Notes under the pieces: generated by a model
Seen by the model: the letters and a program-made list of their open reading frames with translations, nothing else
What the model was told of the DNA's origin: nothing
The model's database searches: none
Translations under genes and position numbers: made by a program
Origin: Janthinobacterium lividum PAMC 25724
GTDB lineage: Bacteria; Pseudomonadota; Gammaproteobacteria; Burkholderiales; Burkholderiaceae_D
DNA: 64,000 nt
Assembly: GCA_000242815.2 (NCBI GenBank)
Contig: AHHB01000041.1
Location: forward strand, 1 to 64,000
Reading direction: 5' to 3'
Part shown: in pieces, positions 9,105 to 17,324 of the stretch
How positions within the stretch are numbered: the stretch's first letter is position 1
Layout: every line of letters begins with the position of its first letter

Positions 9105-9473
9105 CGCGACGTCGAGCGCAGCCTGGAGCGGGTGAGCGCCACCGACAAAATCGCGCTGGGCAAGGCCAAACTGTGGGCGCGTACTGAAGCGCAAGTCAGT
9201 ACCCTGGAAGAAACAGCAAATTCGACGGCAACGCTGACGGCGACGGTGCGGCGCAGCATGGCGCTGCTGGTGGAATCGATGCAGCAGGTGGCTGCCATCA
9301 TGCACGAGATCACCAGCGCCAGTCACGAGCAATGCGCGGGGATCGGCAAGGTCAGCCAGGCGCTCACGCAGATGGACAATATCAGGCAACAGAACGCCGA
9401 CCTGATTGAGGCCGTCGCCATCTTCCGCCTGAAGCGCAGCGCGCGGACCTCGGCCACCCTGCCCCCGCGTTAA
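9105..9473 (+). pseudogene. remnant of a methyl-accepting chemotaxis protein
   Basis: About 123 codons match two separated pieces of a chemoreceptor signalling domain. The first is ALGKAKLWARTEAQVSTLEE, where intact receptors have GNxDLSSRTEEQASSLEE. The second is EITSASHEQCAGIGKVSQAL followed by DNIRQQNADLIEAVAIFRL. The whole hairpin tip ([21 protein letters not shown]) is deleted between them, and there is no sensor, membrane or HAMP part. A stop at 9102 closes the frame upstream. The protein could not signal. The intact receptor at 304-1917 shows what is missing. Confidence 0.75.
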
Positions 9474-9533
9474 CTTGCAACTAAAGTGTGCATTTTTATA
9501 AATTTCTGTATCCCACATGATATTTCTTGATTG

Positions 9534-9553
9534 CAACAGATTATAATCTGTTG
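9534..9553. promoter_or_regulatory. perfect 20-bp palindrome with a TATAAT core
   Basis: CAACAGATTATAATCTGTTG is a perfect palindrome whose centre contains the consensus -10 hexamer TATAAT (9542-9547). It lies 30 bp upstream of the diguanylate cyclase start. A dimeric repressor binding here would block the promoter directly. No good -35 element is visible at the right spacing, so an activator is also possible. Confidence 0.55.
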
Positions 9554-9583
9554 TAAAAAGCAACTTATTGTGGGGGCGGGGCT

Positions 9584-11743
9584 TTGGCAGACAGACAGAA
9601 AGGGGCATCGTGGCGCAAGGCGCATTGGCTGTTAGCACTGGCCTGCCTGCTGACGCCTGCTGCTCAGGCTCAAGCTCCGGCTCAAGCTCCGGCTCAAACT
9701 CAGGTCGGCAACCTTGAGCAGCATATCGCCGCCGTGCGTGAAGATGGCCGCTTCGTTCCTGCGCGCGCCCTGCAGCACCTGCAAGAGATAGAAACACAGG
9801 CGCGCAGCGCTCCCCTGCCAGTGCGCGCGGAATTCCTTACCCAACTCAGTACCGTGCACATGCGACTGGGGCAAAACAAGGTTGCGATGCGGGTGGCCGA
9901 GGAGCTGATCGCCTATGCCCGCCAGAACAAGAACGACGTGGCGCTGGCGAAAGGCCTACTTTGCAAGGCGTACATCACGTTTGCCCGGAACGAACGCAAC
10001 GCCTCGCATCTGCTGGCGTTCGAGGCGGAAAAGATCGCCAACCGTACGGACGACCTGCCCGTGCGCGTGCAAGCGACCATCAGCGCGGGCCAGTCGTGGG
10101 CCGAGGAAGGCAATTTCCCGTTCGCGCTGACCAAGCTGCAGGCGGCCGTCGACCTGGCGCGCCAGAGCAATTCCCCCTACAGCCTGGCCGCCGCCCTAAA
10201 TGCCCTCACGGTGCTATACACGCAGCTGCGCGAGTACGACAAGGGCTTCGAAGTGCTCGACGAGCTGCTGGCCGTCTCCGCCACCTTGGAATCTCCGGGC
10301 CGCATGGCGCAGGCGAAGAACACGGAATACGGGCTGGCACTGTCGGCGCAACAGCCGCAACGGGGCCAGCGCGCCCTGCTGGCAGCCCTGGCGCTGGAAC
10401 GCCAGCTGGGCGCCCGCGCCATGGCGGCCGTTACCCTCGTCAATCTGTCGGACAGCTATCTGAAGGAAGGCGACTACGCGCGCACTCTGCATTATGCGAA
10501 TGAAGCCATCGACGCGGGTCGCCTGGTCAACGATGAACAAGTGGAAGCGACGGCGCGCCTCAATATCGGCCAGGCGCTGATCGGCCAGGGACGCTTACAG
10601 GAAGGCAAGCAAAGCGTGGCCACGGGCCTGGCCTACTACGAACGCACGGCTAATCAGCCAGACATGCAGGCCGTGCTGTTGGAATACGGCATGGCGCTGG
10701 AAAAGGCCGGCGACCTGCGTGGCGCCGTCACGGCGTACCACCGCGAGCGGGGCATTTCCAACCAGCTGTTCGAGAAGCAGCGGCAAAAGGCCGTGTATGA
10801 ATTACAAGAAAAATATGAAGCGGAGAAGAAGCAGCGCCAGATCGAGCTGCTGAGCCGCGAAAATCAGCTCAAGAGCACCGAAATCGACAATCGCCGCCTG
10901 CAGCAGCGCGTGTGGTGGTTGCTGGCACTGGTGCTGGCCATGGCGTCCGTCATCGTCGGCTTGCTGTACCGCAAAGTGCACCATGCGAATGTGCAGCTGA
11001 AAGTCAAGAACCAGGAACTCAAGCGCCAAAGCTCGCGTGACCCGCTGACGGCCCTGTACAACCGCCGCCATTTCCAGGAATTCATGCGCAGCCATGCGGG
11101 CAAGGCGCAGCAGGGCTACGGCGGCACCGATGTCGTGGGTGCGCTGTTCCTGCTCGATGTGGACCATTTCAAGCACATCAATGACCGCTACGGCCATGCG
11201 GCAGGCGACATGGTGCTGACGACGATCGCCGAAACCTTGCACGAGGTGTTGCGCGAAACAGACATGATCGTGCGCTGGGGCGGCGAGGAATTCCTCGCCT
11301 TCCTGCCTGCCGTCGCGCGCGACGGACTCGACGATATTGCACGGCGTATCCTCAACGGCATGGCTGCGCAAGTGATCCATTACCAGGGACAAGCCATCAC
11401 GGTACACGTGTCCGTCGGCTTTGCCCCCTATCCGCTGGCACCGCTCGGGCGGCAACTGACGTGGGAACGCAGCGTCAACCTGATCGATATGGCGCTATAC
11501 CTGGCCAAGGCGCACGGGCGCAACCGGGCCTACGGCTTGCGCGCCTTCCAGCAGGTGGAAAAAACGACGCTGGAAGCGGTGGAGCAAGACCTGGAGCGCG
11601 CGTGGCGCGACGGCTTTGTGGATTTGAGCGTGGTACTGGGCAGTACCGACGGCATGGACGCTGCCGATACAGCGACGGCGGCGCATGGCAGGCAGGCTAG
11701 CGCCAGCGACGGCGTCGCCGCACCAGCCATCACTGGACGGTAG
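9584..11743 (+). CDS. diguanylate cyclase with periplasmic TPR sensor region
   Basis: A 719-residue membrane protein predicted to make cyclic di-GMP from two GTP. It has a signal peptide with a short Ala-Gln-Ala-Pro repeat, then about 400 residues of TPR-like helical repeats in the periplasm. A coiled region and one membrane helix (VWWLLALVLAMASVIVGLLY) precede the C-terminal GGDEF domain. The active site is GGEEF at about 566-570, and the inhibitory I-site RETD lies at 557-560, five residues upstream as in feedback-inhibited enzymes. The start is TTG at 9584; no in-frame ATG precedes the signal peptide. A palindrome with TATAAT lies just upstream. Confidence 0.88.
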   Translation: MADRQKGASWRKAHWLLALACLLTPAAQAQAPAQAPAQTQVGNLEQHIAAVREDGRFVPARALQHLQEIETQARSAPLPVRAEFLTQLSTVHMRLGQNKVAMRVAEELIAYARQNKNDVALAKGLLCKAYITFARNERNASHLLAFEAEKIANRTDDLPVRVQATISAGQSWAEEGNFPFALTKLQAAVDLARQSNSPYSLAAALNALTVLYTQLREYDKGFEVLDELLAVSATLESPGRMAQAKNTEYGLALSAQQPQRGQRALLAALALERQLGARAMAAVTLVNLSDSYLKEGDYARTLHYANEAIDAGRLVNDEQVEATARLNIGQALIGQGRLQEGKQSVATGLAYYERTANQPDMQAVLLEYGMALEKAGDLRGAVTAYHRERGISNQLFEKQRQKAVYELQEKYEAEKKQRQIELLSRENQLKSTEIDNRRLQQRVWWLLALVLAMASVIVGLLYRKVHHANVQLKVKNQELKRQSSRDPLTALYNRRHFQEFMRSHAGKAQQGYGGTDVVGALFLLDVDHFKHINDRYGHAAGDMVLTTIAETLHEVLRETDMIVRWGGEEFLAFLPAVARDGLDDIARRILNGMAAQVIHYQGQAITVHVSVGFAPYPLAPLGRQLTWERSVNLIDMALYLAKAHGRNRAYGLRAFQQVEKTTLEAVEQDLERAWRDGFVDLSVVLGSTDGMDAADTATAAHGRQASASDGVAAPAITGR

Positions 11744-11793
11744 AACGCGAGCCGGGCCGGCAGCAGCCAGCCCGGGCGCAGTGATTACGCAGA

Positions 11794-12123
11794 TTACTTG
11801 TGCGCGGCGTCCTGCATCTTTTCGCCGGCTTTTTCCACTTTCTTGCCCACGGCATCAGCCGCTTCGCTCATTTTCTTGTCGGCGTCAGCGGCGATCTGAT
11901 CCATCTTGGCACCCGTATCGGCAGTCGCCTGACTCACGGCAGCGTCGGCCTTGCTAGCGGCAGCCTTGATGTCGGCTTCAGCCTTGGCAGCGGCCGCATC
12001 GATTTTCTGGCCAGCTTGTTGCGCAGGACCTGCGGCGACATCGCTTTGCTTCTGGCAGGCAGCCAGAGACACAACCATCATCGCGGCGGCGCATACGCTC
12101 ATCCATTTTTTGCTTGCTTGCAT
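11794..12123 (-). CDS. small helical lipoprotein, Ala/Lys-rich
   Basis: A 109-residue protein with a lipoprotein signal (VVSLAAC, Cys at the lipobox) followed by an almost Pro-free, strongly helical segment rich in Ala, Lys and Asp. This segment has heptad-like repeats such as AAAKAEADIKAAASKADAAV. Such small outer-membrane lipoproteins often respond to envelope or osmotic stress, but the sequence shows no specific function. The ATG at 12123 follows AAAGGGAATATC. A perfect 12-bp palindrome (TAGCGTACGCTA, 12191-12202) lies about 70 bp upstream in its promoter region and may be an operator. Confidence 0.75.
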   Translation of the reverse strand: MQASKKWMSVCAAAMMVVSLAACQKQSDVAAGPAQQAGQKIDAAAAKAEADIKAAASKADAAVSQATADTGAKMDQIAADADKKMSEAADAVGKKVEKAGEKMQDAAHK

Positions 12124-12307
12124 GATATTCCCTTTCATTGTTATCAAAAGACACAGATCAATGCGCAATATACACCTGCCTAAGATTATCTAGCGTACGC
12201 TAACGCACATAAAAACAGGCCTTTATGGCGTAGTTGTAAGCAATGGTATCTTGCATTTTCAAGCTGCTTTTCGCGCCGAGCCGGCAGGACAAGCGCCTTG
12301 CTTTGCA

Positions 12308-13279
12308 CTACTGGGCGGGGGCCGGGGCCGGAACCGGGACCGCGACCGGGACCGCGTCCAGCAGCGAACGCTCGAGCAGTTGCGACAGCGCCGTGCGCAG
12401 CGCCTGCGTGCGCGCCGCCAGTTCCGGCCGCTTGTAGCGTTCGGCAGCGATCAGGCTAGTTTCCAGGCAGATCCGGTCGCCCTTGGCAAGGCAAGCGTCG
12501 GCCGCATCGAGCCGGGTGCTCGCTTGCGCCACTTTCACCTTGGCATCGAGTTCCAAGGTGTCGGGATCGTCGCCCCAACGTTTCACATAGACGGCCAGGC
12601 GCGTGGCGGCCAAATCGGCCTTGCCCACACCGAGCGCCTGCTTGACGCTGTCCTGCAACGCCGGCCATGCCTGCGCCCGCTGCTGTTGCCTGTCGCAGGC
12701 GGCAGCAGACTTGGTGATGCTCGCCTGCAAACGCTTGATATGCGCGGCCGGTGCCTTGGCGCTTTTCAGAACGGCAAGCGCACTACGCGCCCCGTCAAGG
12801 TCGCACTGCAGCGCCAGCGCAGTGGCGGCCTCCACCTGCTGCGCCACGCTGGCCGGTGGGTCGGCGGGCTTGTTGAAGAACCAGATACCAATCAGCACCA
12901 CGGCAGCAGCGATCCACGTGCGCAAGCGCACGGGCGGGCGCGGCGGCGGCACAGAAGCCCGGGCGACCGGTTTCGCGGGCGGCGCCTTGGCTGGCGCAGC
13001 AGGCGGTGCTGGCGGGGCGGGCTTGGGCACAAAGGCAGGCTTGGGCGCAGCAATAGCTGCGGGGACAGGTGCAGGGATAGGCGCAGGAGTAGCAGCAGGG
13101 ACAGGCGCAGCGACGGGTACCGGCGGCGGCACGCGCGGCAGTGGCGGCGCCGCAGCTTGCTCCAGAACTGGCACTTGCGCCACCTGGCGCGCGCCGCAAA
13201 ACGGACAATACGCCACGCGCAGCAGCAAGGTGCCACCGCAAGCGGCGTTAATGCAAACATCATTCACTGTTTGAAGCAC
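12308..13279 (-). CDS. zinc-ribbon membrane protein with Pro/Ala-rich linker
   Basis: About 323 residues. The N-terminus carries a zinc-ribbon-like pair of Cys motifs (DVCINAACG and YCPFCGA). An Ala/Pro-rich linker of about 90 residues follows, then one membrane helix (TWIAAAVVLIGIWFF) and a helical C-terminal domain of about 180 residues with several Cys. I prefer the GTG at 13279 because AGGAAAAGG precedes it at a good distance; an ATG at 13303 in the same frame is the alternative. No function is recognised. The Cys motifs may bind zinc, and the C-terminal part faces the other side of the membrane. The upstream gene ends in its own terminator, so this gene is probably transcribed alone. Confidence 0.7.
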   Translation of the reverse strand: MLQTVNDVCINAACGGTLLLRVAYCPFCGARQVAQVPVLEQAAAPPLPRVPPPVPVAAPVPAATPAPIPAPVPAAIAAPKPAFVPKPAPPAPPAAPAKAPPAKPVARASVPPPRPPVRLRTWIAAAVVLIGIWFFNKPADPPASVAQQVEAATALALQCDLDGARSALAVLKSAKAPAAHIKRLQASITKSAAACDRQQQRAQAWPALQDSVKQALGVGKADLAATRLAVYVKRWGDDPDTLELDAKVKVAQASTRLDAADACLAKGDRICLETSLIAAERYKRPELAARTQALRTALSQLLERSLLDAVPVAVPVPAPAPAQ

Positions 13280-13387
13280 ATTACAACCTTTTCCTAGAGT
13301 CATTCCACTGCGTTCTGCCGCAATATTACCTTACGCGCGCACCGCAACGACACACCCGCAGGGAGTTCCAAGGCAAGGATACCGATC

Positions 13388-13428
13388 AAAAAAATGGCTC
13401 TGTCTCCCGTCAATAGGGGGACAGAGCC
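13388..13428 (-). terminator. intrinsic terminator of the upstream hypothetical gene
   Basis: Read on the minus strand, GGCTCTGTC and GACAGAGCC form a perfect 9-bp stem with a 15-nt loop, followed by ATTTTTTT. It lies about 90 bp beyond the stop at 13521 and separates the two minus-strand genes. Confidence 0.8.
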
Positions 13429-13520
13429 GATATTGTCGTCGCTTGCGGCGAGTCGCCGAAAACGACAGAGCAAATGTTCAGCGCCAGCGAGCAACGCCCT
13501 CAGCATTTTGTCAGCCGCTC

Positions 13521-13967
13521 TTAGGCCTTGACGGGATCAACTTTTGCAATCACCGTGCGCGCAATGATATCGGTTGCCGGGCAAGTATCCATCGCGTCCG
13601 AATAGGCGAGCCAGCGTTGCAGGCTTTCCATACGACGGATGGTAATGCCCTTGCCATTGATGTAGCCGATCTGCTCGAAATTGGCGGGGCTGGTGGTCAG
13701 CTTGGAGACGGTGGGCGCGTTCTCGACCAGGCGGTCGTAAGCCTTGCGCGCCTTTTGCTCCCACTTGGCCAGCAGCGGGTCGTCGAAGCGGTTGCTTTCA
13801 AAATACACCGTGACGGTGCGGTCGTGATTGGCAAAGCCAACGATCGCCGCACTCTTGCGTATGGTCAGCAGGACATCTTCCTTGACGCCAGTGACGGGAA
13901 CGAACACGGCAGCGCGCCCATCCGTATCGGGCCGCTCCATGGGAATATCTTGTCCGATTATGCTCAT
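13521..13967 (-). CDS. hypothetical protein
   Basis: A 148-residue cytoplasmic protein without a signal peptide or membrane segment. It begins MSIIGQDIPMERPDTDGRAA. The middle contains VKEDVLLTIRKSAAIVGFAN and VTVYFESNRFDDPLLAKWEQ, mixed alpha/beta in character. I recognise no catalytic motif. The ATG at 13967 is preferred over an adjacent in-frame GTG at 13970. A clear terminator follows. A 250-bp region separates it from the divergently transcribed aminopeptidase. Confidence 0.65.
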   Translation of the reverse strand: MSIIGQDIPMERPDTDGRAAVFVPVTGVKEDVLLTIRKSAAIVGFANHDRTVTVYFESNRFDDPLLAKWEQKARKAYDRLVENAPTVSKLTTSPANFEQIGYINGKGITIRRMESLQRWLAYSDAMDTCPATDIIARTVIAKVDPVKA

Positions 13968-14221
13968 CACTTCACACTCTTAGTCATCGTCTGTAGGCTT
14001 ATTGTCCCTGCATTACTGAAAGCGCGGCCGGCACAGGCGTACCTTTGCCGCTGCGACTGCTCACTTTCAAGCTGTGTATTAAATAATACATTGCGATAAA
14101 GCACTATACAAGATAATCAGGAACACCGCAGCCACAGGCCCTACACCGGATGGGCAATCGTGTAGCCTGCCGCAATCACTTTATAATACAGCCCTTACTT
14201 TACGCCGGACACCTCCGCACC

Positions 14222-15292
14222 ATGACGCTTCCCGACAATGACACCAGCCGGCTCGATGCCATCAGCACCGCCGCCACCGAAGTGGCCGCGCAAAACGTGG
14301 CCGACCTGCTGGCCATGGCAATCTGTCACCGCCCGGATGAACCGGCGTTGATCGTCTGCGACAAGCGCAGCTGGCTCAATGTCGTGTTGACGCAAGCGTA
14401 TCACCTAGCCTTGCCGGACGCGACTCTCATCGATTTCGACGACGTCACGCCCGACGCCGTGCTGGCCGCGTTCGCCGAACTGCCCGCCGGCAGCCTCGTC
14501 GTGCTGATACAGTCGACCAGCTTCCGCCTGGAAGCGTTCCGCATCCGCATCGAACTGTTCAAGCGGGGCCTGAAAGTGATCGAACACGTGCATTTATCAC
14601 GCATGCCCGGCGTGCAGGGGCTGCACTACATCGCTTCGCTGGCCTACGACCCGGCCTACTATCGCGGCGTGGGCCATGCGCTGAAGGCGCGCATCGACCG
14701 CGCCCGCCATGGCATGCTCGACAGCGGCGGCGAGCAACTGGTGTTCGCCTCGCCGTTCGAAGCGGCCAAGCTCAACATCGGCGACTACAGCGGCATGAAC
14801 AATATTGGCGGCCAGTTCCCCCTGGGCGAAGTGTTTACGGAAGCGCAAGACCTGGAAGCGGTAAATGGGCGCGTGCGCATCTTCGTCTTTGGCGACACGC
14901 ACTTCATGGTCAACCGCCCCGACACGCCAATTACCCTGATCATCGAAAAGGGTCGCGTGACGGGCACCGAGCAGGCCACGCCGGAATTTACCGCCATGCT
15001 GGAGATCATCCGTGCGCATGAGGGCGAAGTGTGGGTACGCGAACTGGGCTTCGGCATGAACCGCGCCTTTTCGCGCGAGCAGCTGGTAAACGACATCGGC
15101 ACCTACGAACGCATGTGCGGCATCCATTTGTCGCTGGGCGCCAAGCACGGCGTCTACACCAAGCCCCAGTTCAAGCGCAAGGATGCGCGCTACCACGTCG
15201 ATATCTTCGCCGTCACCGAGGCCGTCTACCTCGACGAAGAACGCGTGTACGCCGATGGCGCGTGGACGGTGGAAGCCGTCGCTTTCAACTGA
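14222..15292 (+). CDS. aminopeptidase-like protein (M29 family-like)
   Basis: A 356-residue protein resembling the C-terminal half of M29 metallo-aminopeptidases (AmpS/AmpT type), which remove N-terminal residues from peptides. The supporting motifs are FGDTHFMVNRPDTPITLIIE, RELGFGMNRAFSRE (the E-x-G-x-N pattern), CGIHLSLGAKHGVY and the late YHVDIFAV (His-x-Asp). The N-terminal 150 residues are more divergent. The ATG at 14222 is the first plausible start, though its ribosome-binding site is weak; a TATAAT lies at 14182-14187. It converges with the LysR gene, with only 3 bp between the stop codons. The peptidase role is inferred from the motif pattern only. Confidence 0.65.
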   Translation: MTLPDNDTSRLDAISTAATEVAAQNVADLLAMAICHRPDEPALIVCDKRSWLNVVLTQAYHLALPDATLIDFDDVTPDAVLAAFAELPAGSLVVLIQSTSFRLEAFRIRIELFKRGLKVIEHVHLSRMPGVQGLHYIASLAYDPAYYRGVGHALKARIDRARHGMLDSGGEQLVFASPFEAAKLNIGDYSGMNNIGGQFPLGEVFTEAQDLEAVNGRVRIFVFGDTHFMVNRPDTPITLIIEKGRVTGTEQATPEFTAMLEIIRAHEGEVWVRELGFGMNRAFSREQLVNDIGTYERMCGIHLSLGAKHGVYTKPQFKRKDARYHVDIFAVTEAVYLDEERVYADGAWTVEAVAFN

Positions 15293-15295
15293 GCC

Positions 15296-16255
15296 TCAGC
15301 TGAAAAATCCAGCCGCTTCCAGTTCGCGGTCCCACGGCGGCAAGGGCTGGTATTGGGCCACCAGGAAATCGATCAGCGCGCGCACCTTGGGCGATGGCTG
15401 GCGGCTGGCCGGATACAGGGCGCTCAAGTAATTCAACGGCAGCTCCCAGCCCGACAGCACGGGTAGCAGGCTGCCATCGAGCAGCTTGCGCCAGGCGAGA
15501 AAGGTGGTGCTATAGACAATGCCCAGGCCGCGCAGCGCCGCCTGGTGCAGCACCAGCCCGTTATTCGCCGTAAAACCTGCCTGCACGCGCACGCTCACCT
15601 CTTCGCGCTGCGCTCCTGCTCCACGCTGGAACTGCCAATTTGTGCCATCGGTCAGGTGGCTGAAATGCAAACACTGATGCTGCAACAAGTCTTGCGGCAC
15701 CTGCGGCATGCCCCATTGCGCCAGATAGGCGGGGCTGGCGCACAGCACGGCGCGACACGGCGCCAGCCGGCGCATGGCCAGCACGCTGCTGTCCGGGATG
15801 CCGCCGACGCGGATAGTCAAGTCAAAACCGTAGCGTATCGGGTCGAGCAAGGCGTCGTCGACAAATAACTCGGCCTGCACCTGCGGGTGCAGCAGGCTGA
15901 AACGGGCGACGGCATCGGCTAGCCAGACGCTGCCGAAACTCGATGGTGCCTGGATGCGCAGCGGCCCGGCGAGCTCCGCCCCGGCACCCGCCTGCGCCAC
16001 GTGCGCCACCATGCGCGCCGCTTCCTGCGCCTGGCTGACGGTAGCCATGCAGGGCGCCAGGTAGGCGCGCCCCGCGTCCGTCAGGCTCACTTCGCGCGTG
16101 GAACGGTGCAGCAGGCGCGCATTCAGGCGCTGCTCCAGCTGCATGATGGTCTTGCTGACCATGGCGCGCGTCAGGCCCAGGCGCTGCCCGGCCATGGTGA
16201 AGCTGCGCTGGCGCGCCACCTCGACAAAGATTTCCATCGCTTTTAGTTGATCCAT
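15296..16255 (-). CDS. LysR family transcriptional regulator
   Basis: A 319-residue regulator. The N-terminal winged helix-turn-helix is MDQLKAMEIFVEVARQRSFT followed by RAMVSKTIMQLEQRLNARLL. The effector-binding domain starts near residue 90, with PLRIQAPSSFGSVWL. The sequence resembles the CrgA/DmlR-like branch common in Burkholderiales. It is transcribed away from the PhyH dioxygenase operon across a 230-bp region. LysR proteins often control the divergent neighbour, so the PhyH operon is the likely target. The effector is unknown. Confidence 0.92.
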   Translation of the reverse strand: MDQLKAMEIFVEVARQRSFTMAGQRLGLTRAMVSKTIMQLEQRLNARLLHRSTREVSLTDAGRAYLAPCMATVSQAQEAARMVAHVAQAGAGAELAGPLRIQAPSSFGSVWLADAVARFSLLHPQVQAELFVDDALLDPIRYGFDLTIRVGGIPDSSVLAMRRLAPCRAVLCASPAYLAQWGMPQVPQDLLQHQCLHFSHLTDGTNWQFQRGAGAQREEVSVRVQAGFTANNGLVLHQAALRGLGIVYSTTFLAWRKLLDGSLLPVLSGWELPLNYLSALYPASRQPSPKVRALIDFLVAQYQPLPPWDRELEAAGFFS

Positions 16256-16303
16256 GCCAAGAATTGTCTTCGTTTTTGAGACAATCTGTCAACCGACTAC
16301 CAA

Positions 16304-16332
16304 TTGTTTGCCCCCACTCCACCACCTACAAT
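16304..16332 (+). promoter_or_regulatory. sigma-70-type promoter of the PhyH operon
   Basis: TTGTTT (16304-16309) and TACAAT (16327-16332) are separated by exactly 17 bp. Transcription would start near 16339 and give a leader of about 145 nt before the ATG at 16485. Confidence 0.55.
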
Positions 16333-16354
16333 GGCATCTTTCTTTTTGTAACAA

Positions 16355-16484
16355 CGCCTGACAGAAGCGTAGCGAGCGGAAGTGAGTTGTGGCTGAGAAG
16401 CGGAGCTGTGCTCTATCACAGTGAGCCTCGCAAGCCGCAAATCGCGGGCGCAGTAGCTTATGTCAGGCGGAACCTGGAGACGCC
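16355..16484 (+). promoter_or_regulatory. structured 5' leader with mutually exclusive pairings (riboswitch-like)
   Basis: A 14-nt arm at 16355-16368 (CGCCTGACAGAAGC) pairs with 16456-16469 (GCTTATGTCAGGCG) with a single mismatch, closing a loop of 87 nt that contains further hairpins such as CTGTG/CACAG. The same downstream arm can instead pair locally: TCAGG (16463-16467) with CCTGG (16473-16477), and GGCG (16466-16469) with CGCC (16481-16484). Both local helices hide the ribosome-binding site GGAG at 16476-16479. This is the layout of a translational switch. No known riboswitch consensus is recognised. A mobile palindromic element is the alternative. Confidence 0.45.
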
Positions 16485-17324
16485 ATGCTGACTACATCAC
16501 AACAAGAACAATACCAACGCGACGGCTACATTATCCTGCCCGACTTCAAGAATGCGCACGAAATCGCCGCCTTGCGCGCGCGCGCAGAGCAGATTGTCAA
16601 CGAATTCGATCCCAGCGTCAGCCAGTCCATCTTCACCACGCGCGACCAGGCGAAGAACACCAACGACTATTTCCTCGCTTCCGACAACACCATCCGCTGC
16701 TTCTTTGAGGAAGAAGCCTTCGGTCCGGACGGTCAGCTGAAACAGGCCAAGTCCCTGTCGATCAACAAGATCGGCCACGCCATGCATGACCTCGACCCCG
16801 TCTTCCGCGCCTTTTCGGCCGATCCGAAACTGGCCGAAGTGGCGCGCGACCTGGGCCTGGCAGACGCCCAGGTATGGCAATCGATGTATATTTTCAAGCA
16901 GCCCGGCATCGGCGGCGAAGTGCGCTGGCACCAGGATGCCACCTACTTTGAAACCACCCCCATCAGCGTGACCACCTTCTGGTTCGCGCTGGAAGACGCG
17001 ACCCTGGACAACGGCTGCCTGTGGGCGGAACCGGGCGGCCACCGCGGCCCCCTGCGCGAGCGCTTCATCCGCAACGGCGACGCCGTGCGCGTGGAAAAAC
17101 TCGATGCCATGCCCTGGCCCGACGACAGCACGGCAGTGCCACTGGAAGTGAAGGCCGGCGCACTGGTCTGCTTCCATGGCTTGCTGCCCCATTACAGCGC
17201 GCCAAACCGCTCGCCCGTCTCGCGCCACGCGTATACCTTGCACGCCACCGATGGCCAGACCGAGTACGCAAAACATAACTGGATACAGCGCGACGCAGCG
17301 TTCCCCGTGCGGGGCTTCGTCTGA
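16485..17324 (+). CDS. phytanoyl-CoA dioxygenase family protein (PhyH)
   Basis: A 279-residue Fe(II)/2-oxoglutarate-dependent oxygenase. The metal-binding triad is visible as H149-x-D151 (RWHQDATYF) and H236 (LLPHYSAPNRS), with R247 placed to bind 2-oxoglutarate. The sequence is closest in feel to the PHYHD1-like branch, whose small-molecule substrates are mostly unknown. The start is preceded by GGAG. Its TGA overlaps the ATG of the isomerase gene (TGATG), so the two are translationally coupled and probably act on the same compound. It lies opposite a LysR gene and behind a structured leader. Confidence 0.9.
   Translation: MLTTSQQEQYQRDGYIILPDFKNAHEIAALRARAEQIVNEFDPSVSQSIFTTRDQAKNTNDYFLASDNTIRCFFEEEAFGPDGQLKQAKSLSINKIGHAMHDLDPVFRAFSADPKLAEVARDLGLADAQVWQSMYIFKQPGIGGEVRWHQDATYFETTPISVTTFWFALEDATLDNGCLWAEPGGHRGPLRERFIRNGDAVRVEKLDAMPWPDDSTAVPLEVKAGALVCFHGLLPHYSAPNRSPVSRHAYTLHATDGQTEYAKHNWIQRDAAFPVRGFV

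Noticed and set aside
11750-11785. terminator after the diguanylate cyclase gene (CCGGGC/GCCCGG)
   Set aside because: The stem is short, the loop long, and there is no T-run on either strand.
16363-16484. thiamine pyrophosphate riboswitch, because the leader contains CTGAGA and GAACCTG
   Set aside because: The remaining conserved TPP elements (the long 3' core with TAATGCCAGCG and AGGGA) are absent, so the matches are coincidental.
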